Shown piece by piece: positions 26,946 to 38,256 of a stretch of DNA of 64,000 nt. Source of the stretch: Cardinalis cardinalis (Eukaryota > Chordata > Aves > Passeriformes > Cardinalidae); contig JACDOX010000118.1 of NCBI GenBank assembly GCA_014549065.1, positions 1,603,802 to 1,667,801 of the forward strand, given 5' to 3'. The position numbers and the translations under genes are program-made. The first letter of the stretch is position 1. The number at the start of each line of letters is the position of its first letter. Below the pieces are notes generated by a model that was not told the origin of the DNA, made no database searches, and saw nothing but the letters and a program-made list of their open reading frames with translations.

Positions 26946-27195
26946 ACTCTTTTCAGTGGTATCCAGCCNTGTTGTAAGGGCAACAGACACAAACTGAAAC
27001 ACAAAAGTGCCATCTGAACACGAGGGAAAAATTTCCTTTACTTTGAGGGCGACAGAGGACTTGAACAAGCTGCCCAGAGACGTTGTGTTGTCTCTCCTGG
27101 AGATATTCAAAACCCACCTGGCTGTGATTCTGTGCAACCTGCTCTTGGTGAACCTGCTTTAGCAGAGAGACTGAACTAGGGGATCTCCCTTGTGT
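26946..27195 (+). mobile_element. CR1 3' fragment
   Basis: Plus-strand CR1 3' sequence includes aactgaaacacaaaagtgcc, acaagctgcccagagacgtt and ggagatattcaaaacccacc. It lies about 150 bases from a CR1 piece in the opposite orientation (26700-26798), so these are separate insertions. Confidence 0.8.
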
Positions 27196-27852
27196 GACTG
27201 ATGCTTGTGGAGTGCTGCCTAGCTCTCATTGATCCTACAGTCCAAACAGCTCTCGAGTTCTGTCACCTTACATCAACAGCATACAAAATGTCTTGCACTA
27301 TGAAAAATACATCTTGAAAATTGAATTTCCAGTCTTAACGCCTAATTCTGTTAATTTACAAGTGCAGAAAGAAACTCTTACATTACCCTGTTAAGTAAGT
27401 AGCTACCACTCTTCATGAAAAAGAGTATTTTTAAAGACCTGTCTAGATCTTGCACTAATCATTTTTTTCACCAACAGCTGCCCTCAGATGATGGATTTAA
27501 AGATAAATAAATTATATTTGTCCAGGACACGCTACTTCCTCAAGCTAACCTGACCTTTACTGACAGACACGCTTCCAAAATAAATAAATCATATGCGCAA
27601 ATAGAGTTAAGCCTTTATTATTTTCAGACCTCAATCTCAGAAGTTGCTACGTGCAAACGCTGGCGGATTAAAGCTAGCGGAGGGAAAAAAAAATCCATTT
27701 CAGGAACATGCTGCCCTTCGAGGTTACTCTGCGCTCTCCTCCTGTGTCTCAGAAAACAGAAAAAAAAGCGAGAACAAGCTCAGAGCAGCGAGTTTAAAGG
27801 TCCAAAGTGCGGGCGGATCACGCTGGCAGGGCAGGGCGGAGCGGGCCCGGCC

Positions 27853-27942
27853 NNNNNNNNNNNNNNNNNNNNNNNNNNNNNNNNNNNNNNNNNNNNNNNN
27901 NNNNNNNNNNNNNNNNNNNNNNNNNNNNNNNNNNNNNNNNNN
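27853..27942. other. Assembly gap (90 N) in CLASP2 intron 1
   Basis: A run of 90 unresolved bases is flanked by GC-rich sequence (gcgggcccggcc on the left, caccgcgggg on the right). The gap probably hides a GC-rich or structured segment, and its true length may differ. Confidence 0.99.
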
Positions 27943-28806
27943 CACCGCGGGGAGGGCAAAATTCAAAATAAATAAATAAATTTTAAAAATTCGCCAATGC
28001 GAACACGACTGTCCTTGGCACTAAAACTGCGCTGTCANTCGCCTTATCGGCTGACCGACGTCAGAACAACTCGCAAGTGTTAACGCTGTGTGAGGGAGTG
28101 ATCGCTCTTTTCCCGTGGCTCCGTCTAAANAGACATACGCACACAGGAAAAAAGCGAAACGTGAGTCATCATCGGGCCGCCGTGAGGATACTGTATAACT
28201 TGCCAGGTACGGGAAAGTCACCTAAAGACGATATAAACAACTTTCAACTCACAGTGGGAACCCCAAGAAGCCAATTATACCTTAAATCGTCTAAAATACA
28301 CACAGCGTGATACAAATCCGGTGGAGCAGCACTCTTTACGGCCTGCAGAAAACGATGGCAACCCCATGAAACACTACACCCAAGTGCAGAGATCATGGAA
28401 GGGGAGTGGTAGCGAGAAAAAAATAAGAAAAATAATCATCAGCTCTCGTTTCTGAGAAAGAAACACAACCCGAGTGTGTAATACAGTTGCGGGGGGAGGG
28501 GTGAGGGAGTTTAACACAATGCCGTGAAAAAACCCTCAAATCCAAACCAAAACCAAAACACCACCCAGACAANGATAAAGGCAAAACCAAACTCCCTATT
28601 ACTGCTTCTTTAAGGACAGACACAATAAAACATTAACCACCCTTCCGAAATTCCGGAATTCCCCTTTGTGCGGGGAGGGATAATACTGGCACAAATGTAG
28701 TTTTACTTCTGCTCTTACCTGATTAAAAAAGTAACCCGGGGCTCTGTACCTCCCTACCATGATGAATCATGGTCTTCCCGGACCGAGCCCCGCCAAGCAG
28801 CCTCAC

Positions 28807-29001
28807 CTTAAAATTACTGGAGTTGACCCACGCTGTTAATTCGTCGATCACTTTGTCAAGGCGCTGCTGGTCCTGCTCCAGATCGGGGGACCTCGCCGGG
28901 TCGCCCAGGTACTCCAGCAGCTCTTGGCCGACCTGCATCCTGCGGCCCACGTCCTTCTGCTGTACCTGCTCGCAGAAATAATCCATGCCGGCAGGCTCCA
29001 T
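28807..29001 (-). CDS. CLASP2: CLASP2 coding exon 1
   Basis: This exon has 65 codons, from ATG at 29001 to AAG just before the donor GTGAGG (28806 downwards). It covers the start of TOG1: residues 6-19 read MDYFCEQVQQKDVG, and the exon ends at SSNFK, where the family reads SSNYR or SSNYK. The start context is strong, with A at -3 and G at +4. A second in-frame Met at residue 6 (MDYFC) is conserved in position in human CLASP2, so either could serve. The frame stays open upstream for at least 15 codons, so the start rests on family alignment and context rather than on an upstream stop. The reading frame past 28807 (VRLLGGARSGK...) is intron read-through, not protein. The exon sits in a CpG island, as expected for a broadly expressed first exon. 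The 5' UTR boundary cannot be fixed from sequence alone. Confidence 0.93.
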
Positions 29002-29861
29002 CTTCGGACGCTGCGGAAAAGTTTCTTCGTAGGCGAGCCGAGGGCCTCAGGGTCGGAAGCGCGGGCAGGGCAGGGCGGGCGGCGGGGGCGCGGACAGGCC
29101 TGCCGTCCTCATGGAGCCGCTCCCGGCGCTCCCGGCTCCGCGCCCGCCGCCCCCATGCGNACTCGCGGCCCCGCAGGGGCAAGCCCCCGGCGGGAAGGGA
29201 ACGCGGCGCTGCTGTGCCGGGCTCGGTGGGAGCCGCTCACTCCTGCTCAGGGCTTTCCAGCCGCCCCCGCGCTGTCCCGAGGGATCCCGACAGGGCTCCC
29301 CGCCGCCGCCCCTCCTCTTCCCCCGCCGGGGAACGGGAAATAGAGGTCGAGAACAGGCGCTGCGGCTGGAGGGGCTCGCAGGCACCCCGGCCACGGGCTC
29401 CTGGGGTTCCCCGGGGAGGTGCTGCCGTCCCNGCTCGCTCTGCCTTCTCTCCTCCCGCCCAAGGAGAGATCTGCGGGCCGCCTCTCACGGGCACCGGCGA
29501 GGCCGCGGCGAACCTCTCATGCTCCTGACGCCGCGGCCTCCGGCCCCTCCTGCCCGCCCGCGGGGCGGCTCCCAAACTTTCGTCCCGGCGGGTCTCGGTG
29601 CCGCCCGCTCCCCTCCACCGTGAGCTGGGCCGGGCCGCGAGAATCCCCCAGAGAGCCGCTCACGCTTCGCCGCGCCTTCCCCCGCCTGGCTCTGCGGCGG
29701 CAGCGCCGCCTCCGTCCCGTGCAAGTTGCGCCTCCCGCCGCTGCCGCCCCGGCCGGCGCCAGGCGGACACACCGGGCGGGGCCCGCGCGGCTCCGCCTCC
29801 CGCCGCGGCTCCCGCTTCCCCCAGGAGAGCGCGCGCCCGCCTCCCGCCCCGCGCTGCGGCG

Positions 29862-29936
29862 GGATGGATGGATGGATGGATGGGTGGATGGATGGATGGA
29901 TGGACGGACGGACGGATGGATGGATGGACGGATGGG
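29862..29936. repeat. (GGAT)n tetranucleotide microsatellite in the CLASP2 promoter island
   Basis: About 75 bases are made of GGAT units with interspersed GGAC and GGGT variants (for example GGACGGACGGAC). Interruptions suggest an old tract that is partly stabilised. It lies about 860 bases upstream of the CLASP2 start codon. Confidence 0.95.
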
Positions 29937-30060
29937 CAGAGGAAGGGCAGTGCGCGCTCCCGCCGGGCGCTCCCCCGGGACCCCTGCGGGTCGTGTCCGG
30001 CGGCCGTGGGAGGCGCATGCGCCCTCCGCCCCGCTGATCCCCGCGGTGCCGGTCCGGCGC

Positions 30061-30409
30061 TCTTGGGGAGAAAGTGTTGGAAGAACAGGGGAAGAGGCGT
30101 GAAAGGTGCTGGGATGCTTGGGTACTCTCCTGCCTGGTCCCGGATTTGCCTAGCGGTGCCCTGCAATCCCTCCCGCCTTGCTCAGAGCCCAGGTGTAAGG
30201 TGGGGACGCCACCGTGGAGCCATCCCATCATTCCCGGTGTGGTTGGCTCTGCAGCGTTNCTGTCCGTAAAATCGGCTTCCTTATCCGGAATGCAACACTC
30301 CAGAGAGACATGGATTATTAAATTCAGAGTTGTGCGAGCCTGGGTGCGCAGTGCTATTCCATAAATCCAGCACAACCCATCGGATTTTCCACGCTGTTAC
30401 TAACACACA
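30061..30409. other. Intergenic DNA between promoter island and CR1
   Basis: G+C content falls gradually away from the CLASP2 island. Just before the CR1 a 14-base unit, CTAACACACAATCA, occurs twice in tandem at about 30400-30427. I see no gene here. Confidence 0.6.
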
Positions 30410-30945
30410 ATCACTAACACACAATCACAGTTAGGGTTGAATGGGACCTCTGGAGATCATCTAGTCCAACCCCATGCCAAGGCGGGATCACGTAAAGGAG
30501 ATAACACAGGCACACATCCAGACGTGTTTTGAATGTTTCCAGAGAGGGAGACTCCATGAACTCCCTGGGCAGCCCAGTACAGGGCTCCACCACCTTGAAC
30601 ATAAACAAGTTCTTCCTCATGCTGAGGTGAACCTTCTTGTGTTTATTTTATGGCCATTGTTTTAATTTATGGCCCTTGCTCCTCCTCCTGTCGCTTGGCA
30701 CCACGGTAAAAGAGTCCAGCACCATCCTCTTGGCATTCGCCTTAGAGATATTTATCTGCATTAATGAGATCCTCGTTCAGTCTTCTCTTCTCTAGACTAA
30801 ACAGGCCCAGCACCTGCAGTCACTCCTCATAAGAGAGATGCTCCAGACCCCTAATTATCTTCGTGGCCCTCTGCTGGACTGTCTCCAGGAGCTCCTTTCT
30901 TGTGCTGAGAAGCCCAGAACTGCACACGGATGTGCAGTTGAACTG
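30410..30945 (-). mobile_element. CR1 LINE 3' fragment
   Basis: On the plus strand this starts with a repeated CACAATCACTAAC tail and then gttgaatgggacctctggag atcatctagtccaacccc. It continues through typical reverse-oriented CR1 3' sequence (gcagcccagtacagggctcc, then tgtctccaggagctcctttc). The terminal 14-base duplication corresponds to the short tandem repeats that end CR1 elements. Confidence 0.88.
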
Positions 30946-33900
30946 GATGAACTCTTCATGGATGGCAATTTCCCAAGTAAAGCCCCAGTATGGCTGACCC
31001 ACATGAGACTGCCAGGAATCTGCTTGAATTAAAACAGAGACACTTAAGTGAGGGGCTGTGACTTTAGGTACTGTTTCAGGGCCAGTTTAAACTGGTCCCT
31101 TTGATGGTGGGAAAGGCAGTCATGTCCTCTCTGTCCCTCTGCATTGGCCTCTGTGGCTTCTGAGATCTGATTGTGGCTTTCACATGCAGNGAGAGGAAAG
31201 CAGAGGAGGTCACTCTTTCCTTCTCCCACCCTTAGCTGCTCCACGTGGCCCCTGTCTTGTCCCCCATGCCAGACCCTGCACACACTGCCCACTTGGGCTG
31301 ATTTAATGGGCTAAATGACAGAGCTGGAGTCAGTGAGCTGGGCTGGCTCATGAGTCCTACAGGCAGAAGCATGGCACTTGGAAGATGGGAAGCNTGACAA
31401 CCTCCATCAGTGGCCATGGTCAGTGACATTGGCCTCTTGCCTCTCTGATATTGGGAGGGTTCACCGCATGCTAAACTGGAGGCCACTGCTGATACAGGCA
31501 GTCCTTTTCTTCCCTGCTGTTGTATATACAATTCTTCCCTTCCNTACACCAGAGCTGGTTTTTATTTATCTTCGCTTAAACGGTTCAGAAATATAATATT
31601 TTTATTCATTTTTCTCCCTTTTTTGAAATCACATAACTAGATTTTTGCTGATTCAGATTCCTAAATTTTCTCACTCTGGGGTTAAGCAGTTACCAGAGTT
31701 GGAGCAGGTAAAGTGGAAGAGGACAGCTAGAAGATAGATGGGGAAAACAGCCTTTGTGTTTTGAAAGCTCAACTTAGTTTCAAGGCAGCAGAGTCTGGCT
31801 GTCTGGCTTGCCTTGTTAGTTCTTACACTGGGGAAGAGTGAACCTGCAGGAAAGCAAGGTACTCCCTTCATTTGACTGCTGGATTTAGACTGAGGAGCCA
31901 CACCTGCAAATTGCTGCTTCACAGCAGTGTGAACCAAACTAAATTGGTACTACAGTGTTCCTACTTGTCTTTTTCTTACAAATCCCTTTCTCAGGAATTC
32001 TCCACTTTCCTTCTGTCCCATTGATCTGGGAAAAAAAAAAAAAAAAGAGAACTCTCCATCCACAGGCGTGGCAGGAGGCAAGACAACAAGCAGCCTTTTG
32101 TTGATTTTGGTGAGATGAAGCAAACTGAGGATTCCATGCTTCATCAATCCCTAGGCTTTACAGTAATGAAGATGGTTAAAAAGATTAAAGATGCCTTTAA
32201 AACAGAACTGTATGTATTTACTTTGANCTTATTATAATTTACAAGAAGATTATGAACTGCTCATCATGTTTCCAGGAAGGAAATCCAAAAAAGGAATTTT
32301 GGATGAAGCTGAATAGTTCTTGTCTTGTGTGTGCACTGCCACTTATGAAGATATGGAATTACAGGTTACTTTTCTAGGAAAATGAAACGCAAGAAACTTC
32401 TGGAAGTAAAAAAATAAATTTCAGGAAAAAAACTGGATTGCAATATTTTTTTATCAGTGCACTAGAATTTGATTCACTGGTGTTGTATGTTTAAAAAGAA
32501 AATATCTTGCTATGAAAGTTTTAAAAGTAATTGTTGACTAATAATATTGGCTCAATAGAAAAGAACTAAGTAGACGGTAGTGCACTCTTGGAGTATTAAC
32601 AACTGTAAACAATTTCTGTCCTTGTCCTAACTATCTGGAAAAAAAAACCCAAGTCATATAAAATTCACTTTTCATTACAGTCCAAGTTAAGCTCAATCTC
32701 TGAAGAAAGAAAATCCCAAGCAAAAGGAGGGGGTAAAGCTCATGGCACTACGTTTTTGAAATTCTCTCAATTCAAAGCAAACACACTGATTAGGTAACCC
32801 AGTTGCTGTGACTAGCATAGAAACTGAGGGGAAGGGTAAAGTATAATAGGACACGCACTTGAAATATCAAAACTATTTTGTCAACTCCAAGACGGCATTG
32901 CAAAGCTATGCTAAGGGCAAAAAGTCATGCTGGGCTATGTGGCCTTTCTTTTTTTTCCATTTCACGTAATAAGTGTTTTCTTAAAAACCACAGCAGAAAA
33001 TAATTGCCTTGCTGTAAAATCAGAGGATTAGACCACCGTATTTCATCCTGTGAACCTGTGACTACCTGCCATGACTAGTGCCTTTATACAGTATCGATTA
33101 TAGATACACTGTTTTGATGTACTGTTATTGATATAACAGCAGAAAATGGGTAGCCTTTTTATTCCTGGGGTGTTTTGCTAAGACTAAGTCAGTTTCATTT
33201 GAAAGCTAGCACTGAGAGGAAGTTTTGGTTTTTTTTGGTGNTATTAATAAATGTTGGTTGACATTTTCCTTTGCAAACAAATAGCTTTTGGATTTGGCAA
33301 ATAGAAGTTCTGGATGTTCATTTCCTTTTTTAGCAAAGCAGGAGTAGCACTCCAGCACTGAATCCAGAGCAATCCCTGAGCTTGGACAAAGGACATGGTT
33401 TCGTTNTAGATGTTCCCACAGAGTCCTAGTGGACTTTATACCTAGGGATGTGGGCTAGGCTCCAAAAAGAAGGCATTTTCATTCAAGCCAAAGATCTTGT
33501 AAAGCTTCTTACTCTCAGTTAAGGAGATTGCTTTCTCTGGAATGCAATCTTCTTTTTGATATGCAAGCATGTGAGCATAAATCCACTACTCTTGTGTATT
33601 CGTACAATGCATAATATTTTGTNGAGCCATTAAGCCCTATAATTGAATGCAGAATCCAAATTTCCTTCAGTCTTCTCAAAGTGACTTGCTAGCAACCAGA
33701 GCAATTACAGCAGGAGCCGAGGTAAATGACACTAATCCAGTGAGGCGCGTTTCCAACCTGAATTGCACACCAAACCTGTTCCTACGCCCCCAGCCCGTCC
33801 GAGCGTGCTGCACAATTCCTGCACGTATTATCCTGCTCTGAAAAAGGAGAGAATCCTACCAGCGGGCTGGGGAGGGAGGATGCCATGCTCTTTGTTCCTC

Positions 33901-36900
33901 TGGCTGATAAGGAAGCACCTAGGGTGCTTCAGGCTCTGCTCTGCCCTCCTTCCCTTGCTAGCAGTAAGCCCTAAGAGGCTCAGAGCTCATGCAACCTGGC
34001 TATCGATCTCCTGTAGCAGGAGACTGTCAGTCACTGCTGCAGAAAAGCTACTTCTACAGACTGACTTCCCTTTCTGAGAAACCCTTCCCACACAGAGGAT
34101 ATGGTCCCATTGCTGAAAGAACCATAAAAATCCCCTAAAAAGCCTCTGATGAAAAGTTCTCTTCATCACAAATAGCGAACACAGGCCAAAATAATAAAAA
34201 TAGAGTGAATTTAAACATGAGTCACTCAGAAAGTTCCCATAAACTATACTTGATGTAGCATAGGTTGACACTGAAGAAATCTATGAGAAAGCTGTCCTTC
34301 CTGTTGGATTCCCCAGGAGCTGGGTCAGCACTTCTACAACATGTTCCACCTTGGGTGACTTGAACTGAATGTTCAGATTGTGTCTTAGATGTAGTGTCCT
34401 TCAGTCGTGTACCACCTTTTAATGTCTTCTAGAAGAACATAGCCTTTTATTTTTTTGTAAGTTGGAGATCAGTACACTGAGGGTCTTCTTAATACTGTCA
34501 AGAGTTAAAAGACTGCTAATTTAAACAGAAATGTGGCAGACTTTGTTATCTATGTTGTATAGGTATTTATTTTTCATCTTTTCTGTCATTCATTGCAAAA
34601 GCATGATGTGTACCCTGTCAAGCTGAGTTTACCACTATTGGTAACTTTAAAGTATCATTTTAATTCCTCCCTCTGAGATTAACAACATCAGAATAATGAA
34701 GTAATAAATATCTTTTGCATATAAATAAACAATTAATGAAGGAATGTTCTGATGATGATGTTGCAATATATGTAGCAAGCTAGTTGAAGATTCGTCCATT
34801 TTTCTCACAAGGCCTTAAAAGATGAAATCAGATGTAACTGTATTAAAAATGTACTTGGTGAGCTCAGCTACATTTAGGCTTGTGCCATGAACGTTCTTTA
34901 AATTATATATTTAATAGAGATTGCTTTCATATGCTTATTTATAAAACAGTCAGGAGCTGAAACTAGTAGTCTGGTGTTTTTCCTGTACATTTGATCACAG
35001 AAATGGGGTATGAGGGGGGATCAGTCTATGCCTGATTACTGGATTACTCCAAGGCATTAATTTGTTCTTTGTTGTCAAATATGTTTTAACATGAAGACAC
35101 TGCAATTAAATAATTCACCCTGATAAATCTTTTATGAGTAATTTGCTAATTTTCTTGATTCACGTGATACAGAGAAGGAATAACAAATTAAAAACTATAG
35201 GTAATAAAAAATAGTGTCAGAATTAACATGTAAGTGACAACTTCTCTTTCATCATGTTAATCTACCATGCCTTATATAGTTAATCAAAGCACTGGTGCAT
35301 AACTTAGCATATTTTGTGCCCTTTTTGCACAGCAACAGAGATGTTTGTCTTTAGTGATAGAATAATTTGACTGTGGTTTGCCAAGCAAAGATTTGTTTCT
35401 GTTTTGTGCAGCAGGTTATTCGCTAGACTTTTATCAATTAGGATTTTCTATCTTTAAATTTCTGTGGAGGAATATAGNATGCCAGTGTTCTGTGTAAGAC
35501 CTTAATCGCTGCATAATGATTTCATGTAATGTTAGAAAAAATCTGGAATGCAATAGTCCATTGATATAAAATTTTCTGAATTTTTAAACGTAATAAATTA
35601 AACTTTTAATTAATATACCTGTGAGAACTATTTCAATATAGATGCAATTACCTTTGTATTGTAATGCTACCCTTTGTAACAGCAGGATGAAAGAACTAGA
35701 AAAGGATCCAAACTACTCGTGTCATCTGACCTGAAAAGTAAAAGCTGGTGAGCACGCAGTGTACTGCAGAGCAGTATCAAGGGACGTGTAGCTGGATGCA
35801 TTTTGGCCTTGGAATGGCAAAATCTCTGTTCTTGCAAAACAAATCATGGCGTTTTCATTATCTGCAGGAAGATTGCAAGACAGTGAATCCACTGAAGGCT
35901 ATGAAAAAACAGGCAGAATGGAATCTTTCTCTTTACATAGGAACAACTCTCCAAACCAGGCAGAGCAGTGATACTCATCCTAGTAACACTAGTGCAGTGC
36001 CAGACTGTCCCCGTTTGCACAAAGCAACCCACTTCTCCCTGCATGGGAATGAGAAAGGGAAGAGAAAAACACATACATTTGATTTGTTTGCCTCTGGTTG
36101 GGCTTGCTTTTGTTTCTGTAATGCAAGTCGTACTATAAATAGGACAGACTCAGCAGTAANTTGCTACTCATGGAACTCCTACATCAGCAGTATTGATCCA
36201 AGGAAGGTTTTCTCAGGTAAGAAATTGCAGGGTCCTTCCTCAAATGGGGACAAAATTTTCTGAACATAGATGTGGTTTAACGCAAACAGACGCATTTGCT
36301 TACATATAGTTGAAAACGACTTATTTTCCGTTAAGAATTGTAAGCATTCCCATGTTGGGATTAGGCTGACAGAATTTTTTTGGCTGTTACGGGATTCTGG
36401 CGTGTTTTTCCGCTGGAGTTTGCTGAAGTTGTCTGGCTGCTTGAGAGCTCCCTCTCGTGGTGAACTCGCCTCTAAGGAGATTCCCGACCAAGTATTCCCG
36501 ACCGAACATGGGAGGTTGGAACTTTACCTACCATATCTGTTACTGATAACGCTGTGCTGCAAAAGAAAGAAGCCAAGCTTGCAGTTGTTACAGATTATTT
36601 TTTTTTGTTTGGCTTTCCGCCCTTCTCACATGGAAACCTACTGGTTTATATGTTTTGTGTGGACGCAAATATTAATTGGTAATGGGGGGGGGAATTTCTG
36701 TAAATTAGTAAACATATGAAAGAAATGTAAGTATTCATCTGTGTTCTGGGGGGGGGGAAAGTTGATGAATTTTATTGGGGTTTTTTTGCCCTGAAGAGAG
36801 TAAATTACTGTCCTTCTCTAAANTAGTTTAGGGTCTCTTGTATCTGGTGCTGCTGAACCTGCTGTTTACAGTAGACGGTACTTAGCATGGCCATCAGCAG

Positions 36901-37339
36901 CTTTGACCAAATACCCTTTGTTATGGGTCTGTGCTGCACCCAAAGGGTGTGTTCTTATTAAATTCATTTTCANCTCAGAACTGTCACCCATTCTGCGCAG
37001 GAGAAGTACTGAGAGTTTCAGAAAGAAAGCCTCAGGCATTCTCCTCTCTCCTTCCCTGCCTCCCTCCTTCCCTCCCCCAGCCCAGCTCCTGACCTGGGAG
37101 AAGCTGTGCATCTGCAGCTAGCGGGCTAAAGCAGCAGCCACAAGCCCTGCAAACCTCTGGCACACCGTGCTGGGGCCGCTCTTTGTGTCTGCCGGGAGAT
37201 GCTGAGTCACGGCTTTTTGGTGTCTGCACCGCCTGACACACGGACATGAGAGGGCTGCTTCTAAGAATGCACAGAGTGCACCAATTCTCCCTGTTTTCCC
37301 ATGGCCAAAGTGATAGCCTGTACAAATCTCCCGAGCTAG

Positions 37340-37470
37340 GTGGGAGAAAAATTATAAAAATAAAAATATATAAATAATTTATTATACTATTATAATTATT
37401 ATATATTTNTATATATTATATTTCTATTATATATTATTTATAGAGTTATTATAAATTATATAGAATATAA
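37340..37470. repeat. AT-rich low-complexity tract
   Basis: About 130 bases are nearly pure A and T with recurring TATAT, TTATA and AATAT words. Confidence 0.9.
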
Positions 37471-38189
37471 AATATACACTTCAGAACGAATATTTGAATG
37501 AGATAACTAGCTATAAATACAGCTCTGAAGATAATAGCAATGTAAGTTGAGTAAAATAGTGGGGAAAGTGAGGCAGATTAAGGAGGGAGACAGGAAGATT
37601 GCTTTTGTGTATGTGNGTTCTGAATTGGACTGCTTACAAGTAGTTTAATTCATGGTATATTAATGATCAATAAATAGATTGCTCTGTCAAGAAAGTACAG
37701 CTTTTAAGCACATCTAAAGGTTATCTAACTGGAAAAGAAGTAAAAAAANCCCACATGAATCCAAGAAGCTCAAAATGACACAATTTTTGAAAACTAAGAC
37801 TGGATTTAGGTCCTATGACTCTGACCAGTATCAGGGATTGGGCTTGTTATTTTGGGTGGTTTTTTTGTTTATTTGCAGAAAGAGAACAAGGTACTGATGT
37901 GATGTGTATGGAGGGGATCTCTCAAAGAAAGCATGTGGAAATAAGTAATAATTACCTGAAGTAACTGAAAATTTTCTTAAAATTAAAATGTAGTGTAATT
38001 GTTAAAACTTAAAAGAGAAATTGTTATATAAACATATATGCATAAATTTAATTTAAAACCCACCGTGTTTCAAATAATTATTCAGAACAGCCTCCAAACT
38101 TTTCTTTGGCATTTATTGAACCTATGTAGATTTTCAGTTTACTTCCAAATAAATCCTATAGCCACTAATGTTAGTAGTGAACTTGACAG

Positions 38190-38256
38190 TGCTGGGTGAG
38201 TGATTAGATTTGATGATCTTAAAATTCTTTTCCATCCTAAATGATGCTATGCTTTT
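38190..38256 (+). mobile_element. Eroded CR1 3' tail
   Basis: The segment gatttgatgatcttaaaatt followed by cttttccatcctaaatgatg is a decayed form of the CR1 3' end (usually gatgatctttaaggtccctt ccaaccc). Confidence 0.55.

Larger units (their letters stand above)
17065..28806 (-). other. CLASP2: CLASP2 intron 1
   Basis: This intron of about 11.7 kb runs from donor GTGAGG after 28807 to acceptor CAACAG before 17064. It holds CR1 fragments at about 25.8, 26.7 and 27.0 kb, an AT dinucleotide tract at 18601-18650, an A/C-rich low-complexity stretch at 17606-17713, a degenerate short repeat near 21440-21530, and a 28-base hairpin at 20481-20508. A 90-base assembly gap lies at 27853-27942 in a GC-rich shoulder of the promoter island. 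Open frames in 20618-21082, 22425-22910 and 24004-24432 reach 140-160 codons but match nothing I know and lack supporting signals. Confidence 0.85.
1..29001 (-). other. CLASP2: CLASP2 gene, 5' part (five coding exons; continues beyond base 1)
   Basis: CLASP2 is a cytoplasmic linker-associated protein. It tracks growing microtubule plus ends, promotes rescue and suppresses catastrophe, and acts at the cell cortex, Golgi and kinetochores through arrays of TOG domains. I found five exons on the minus strand by matching translated segments to the vertebrate CLASP family. All have AG acceptors and GT donors, and the phases join without a break (0, 1, 0, 2, 0). They encode about 182 residues, most of the N-terminal HEAT-repeat TOG1 domain, so this is the long (alpha-type) isoform start. 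The wording is closer to CLASP2 than CLASP1 (for example MDYFCEQVQQKDVG and GAQPLILSKLVPHLC, from memory of the paralogues). The next exon, expected to begin VRDAA, is not in the window. Paralogue assignment is also supported by the divergent PDCD6IP neighbour. Confidence 0.93.
28680..30060 (-). promoter_or_regulatory. CLASP2: CLASP2 CpG-island promoter
   Basis: This block is extremely G+C- and CpG-rich and covers coding exon 1, its 5' UTR and upstream DNA; the surrounding DNA is AT-rich. It is the expected TATA-less promoter type for a broadly expressed cytoskeletal gene. The transcription start cannot be placed exactly but should lie upstream of 29001 on the minus strand. Long open frames on both strands in this block (up to about 296 codons) result from few stop codons in GC-rich DNA. 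A (GGAT)n tract interrupts the island at 29862-29936. Confidence 0.8.

Noticed and set aside
28723..28806. C-terminal extension of the CLASP2 exon 1 frame past 28807
   Set aside because: The family match ends exactly at a GTGAGG donor, and the next family residues are found in exon 2.
29047..30375. Many long open frames (up to about 296 codons) on both strands around the CLASP2 promoter
   Set aside because: They arise from stop-poor GC-rich DNA; the residues are low-complexity Pro/Arg/Ala/Gly, the frames overlap on both strands and cross the (GGAT)n tract.
30410..30430. Tandem 14-base unit as an independent microsatellite
   Set aside because: It directly abuts the CR1 3' end and is best explained as the CR1 terminal repeat.
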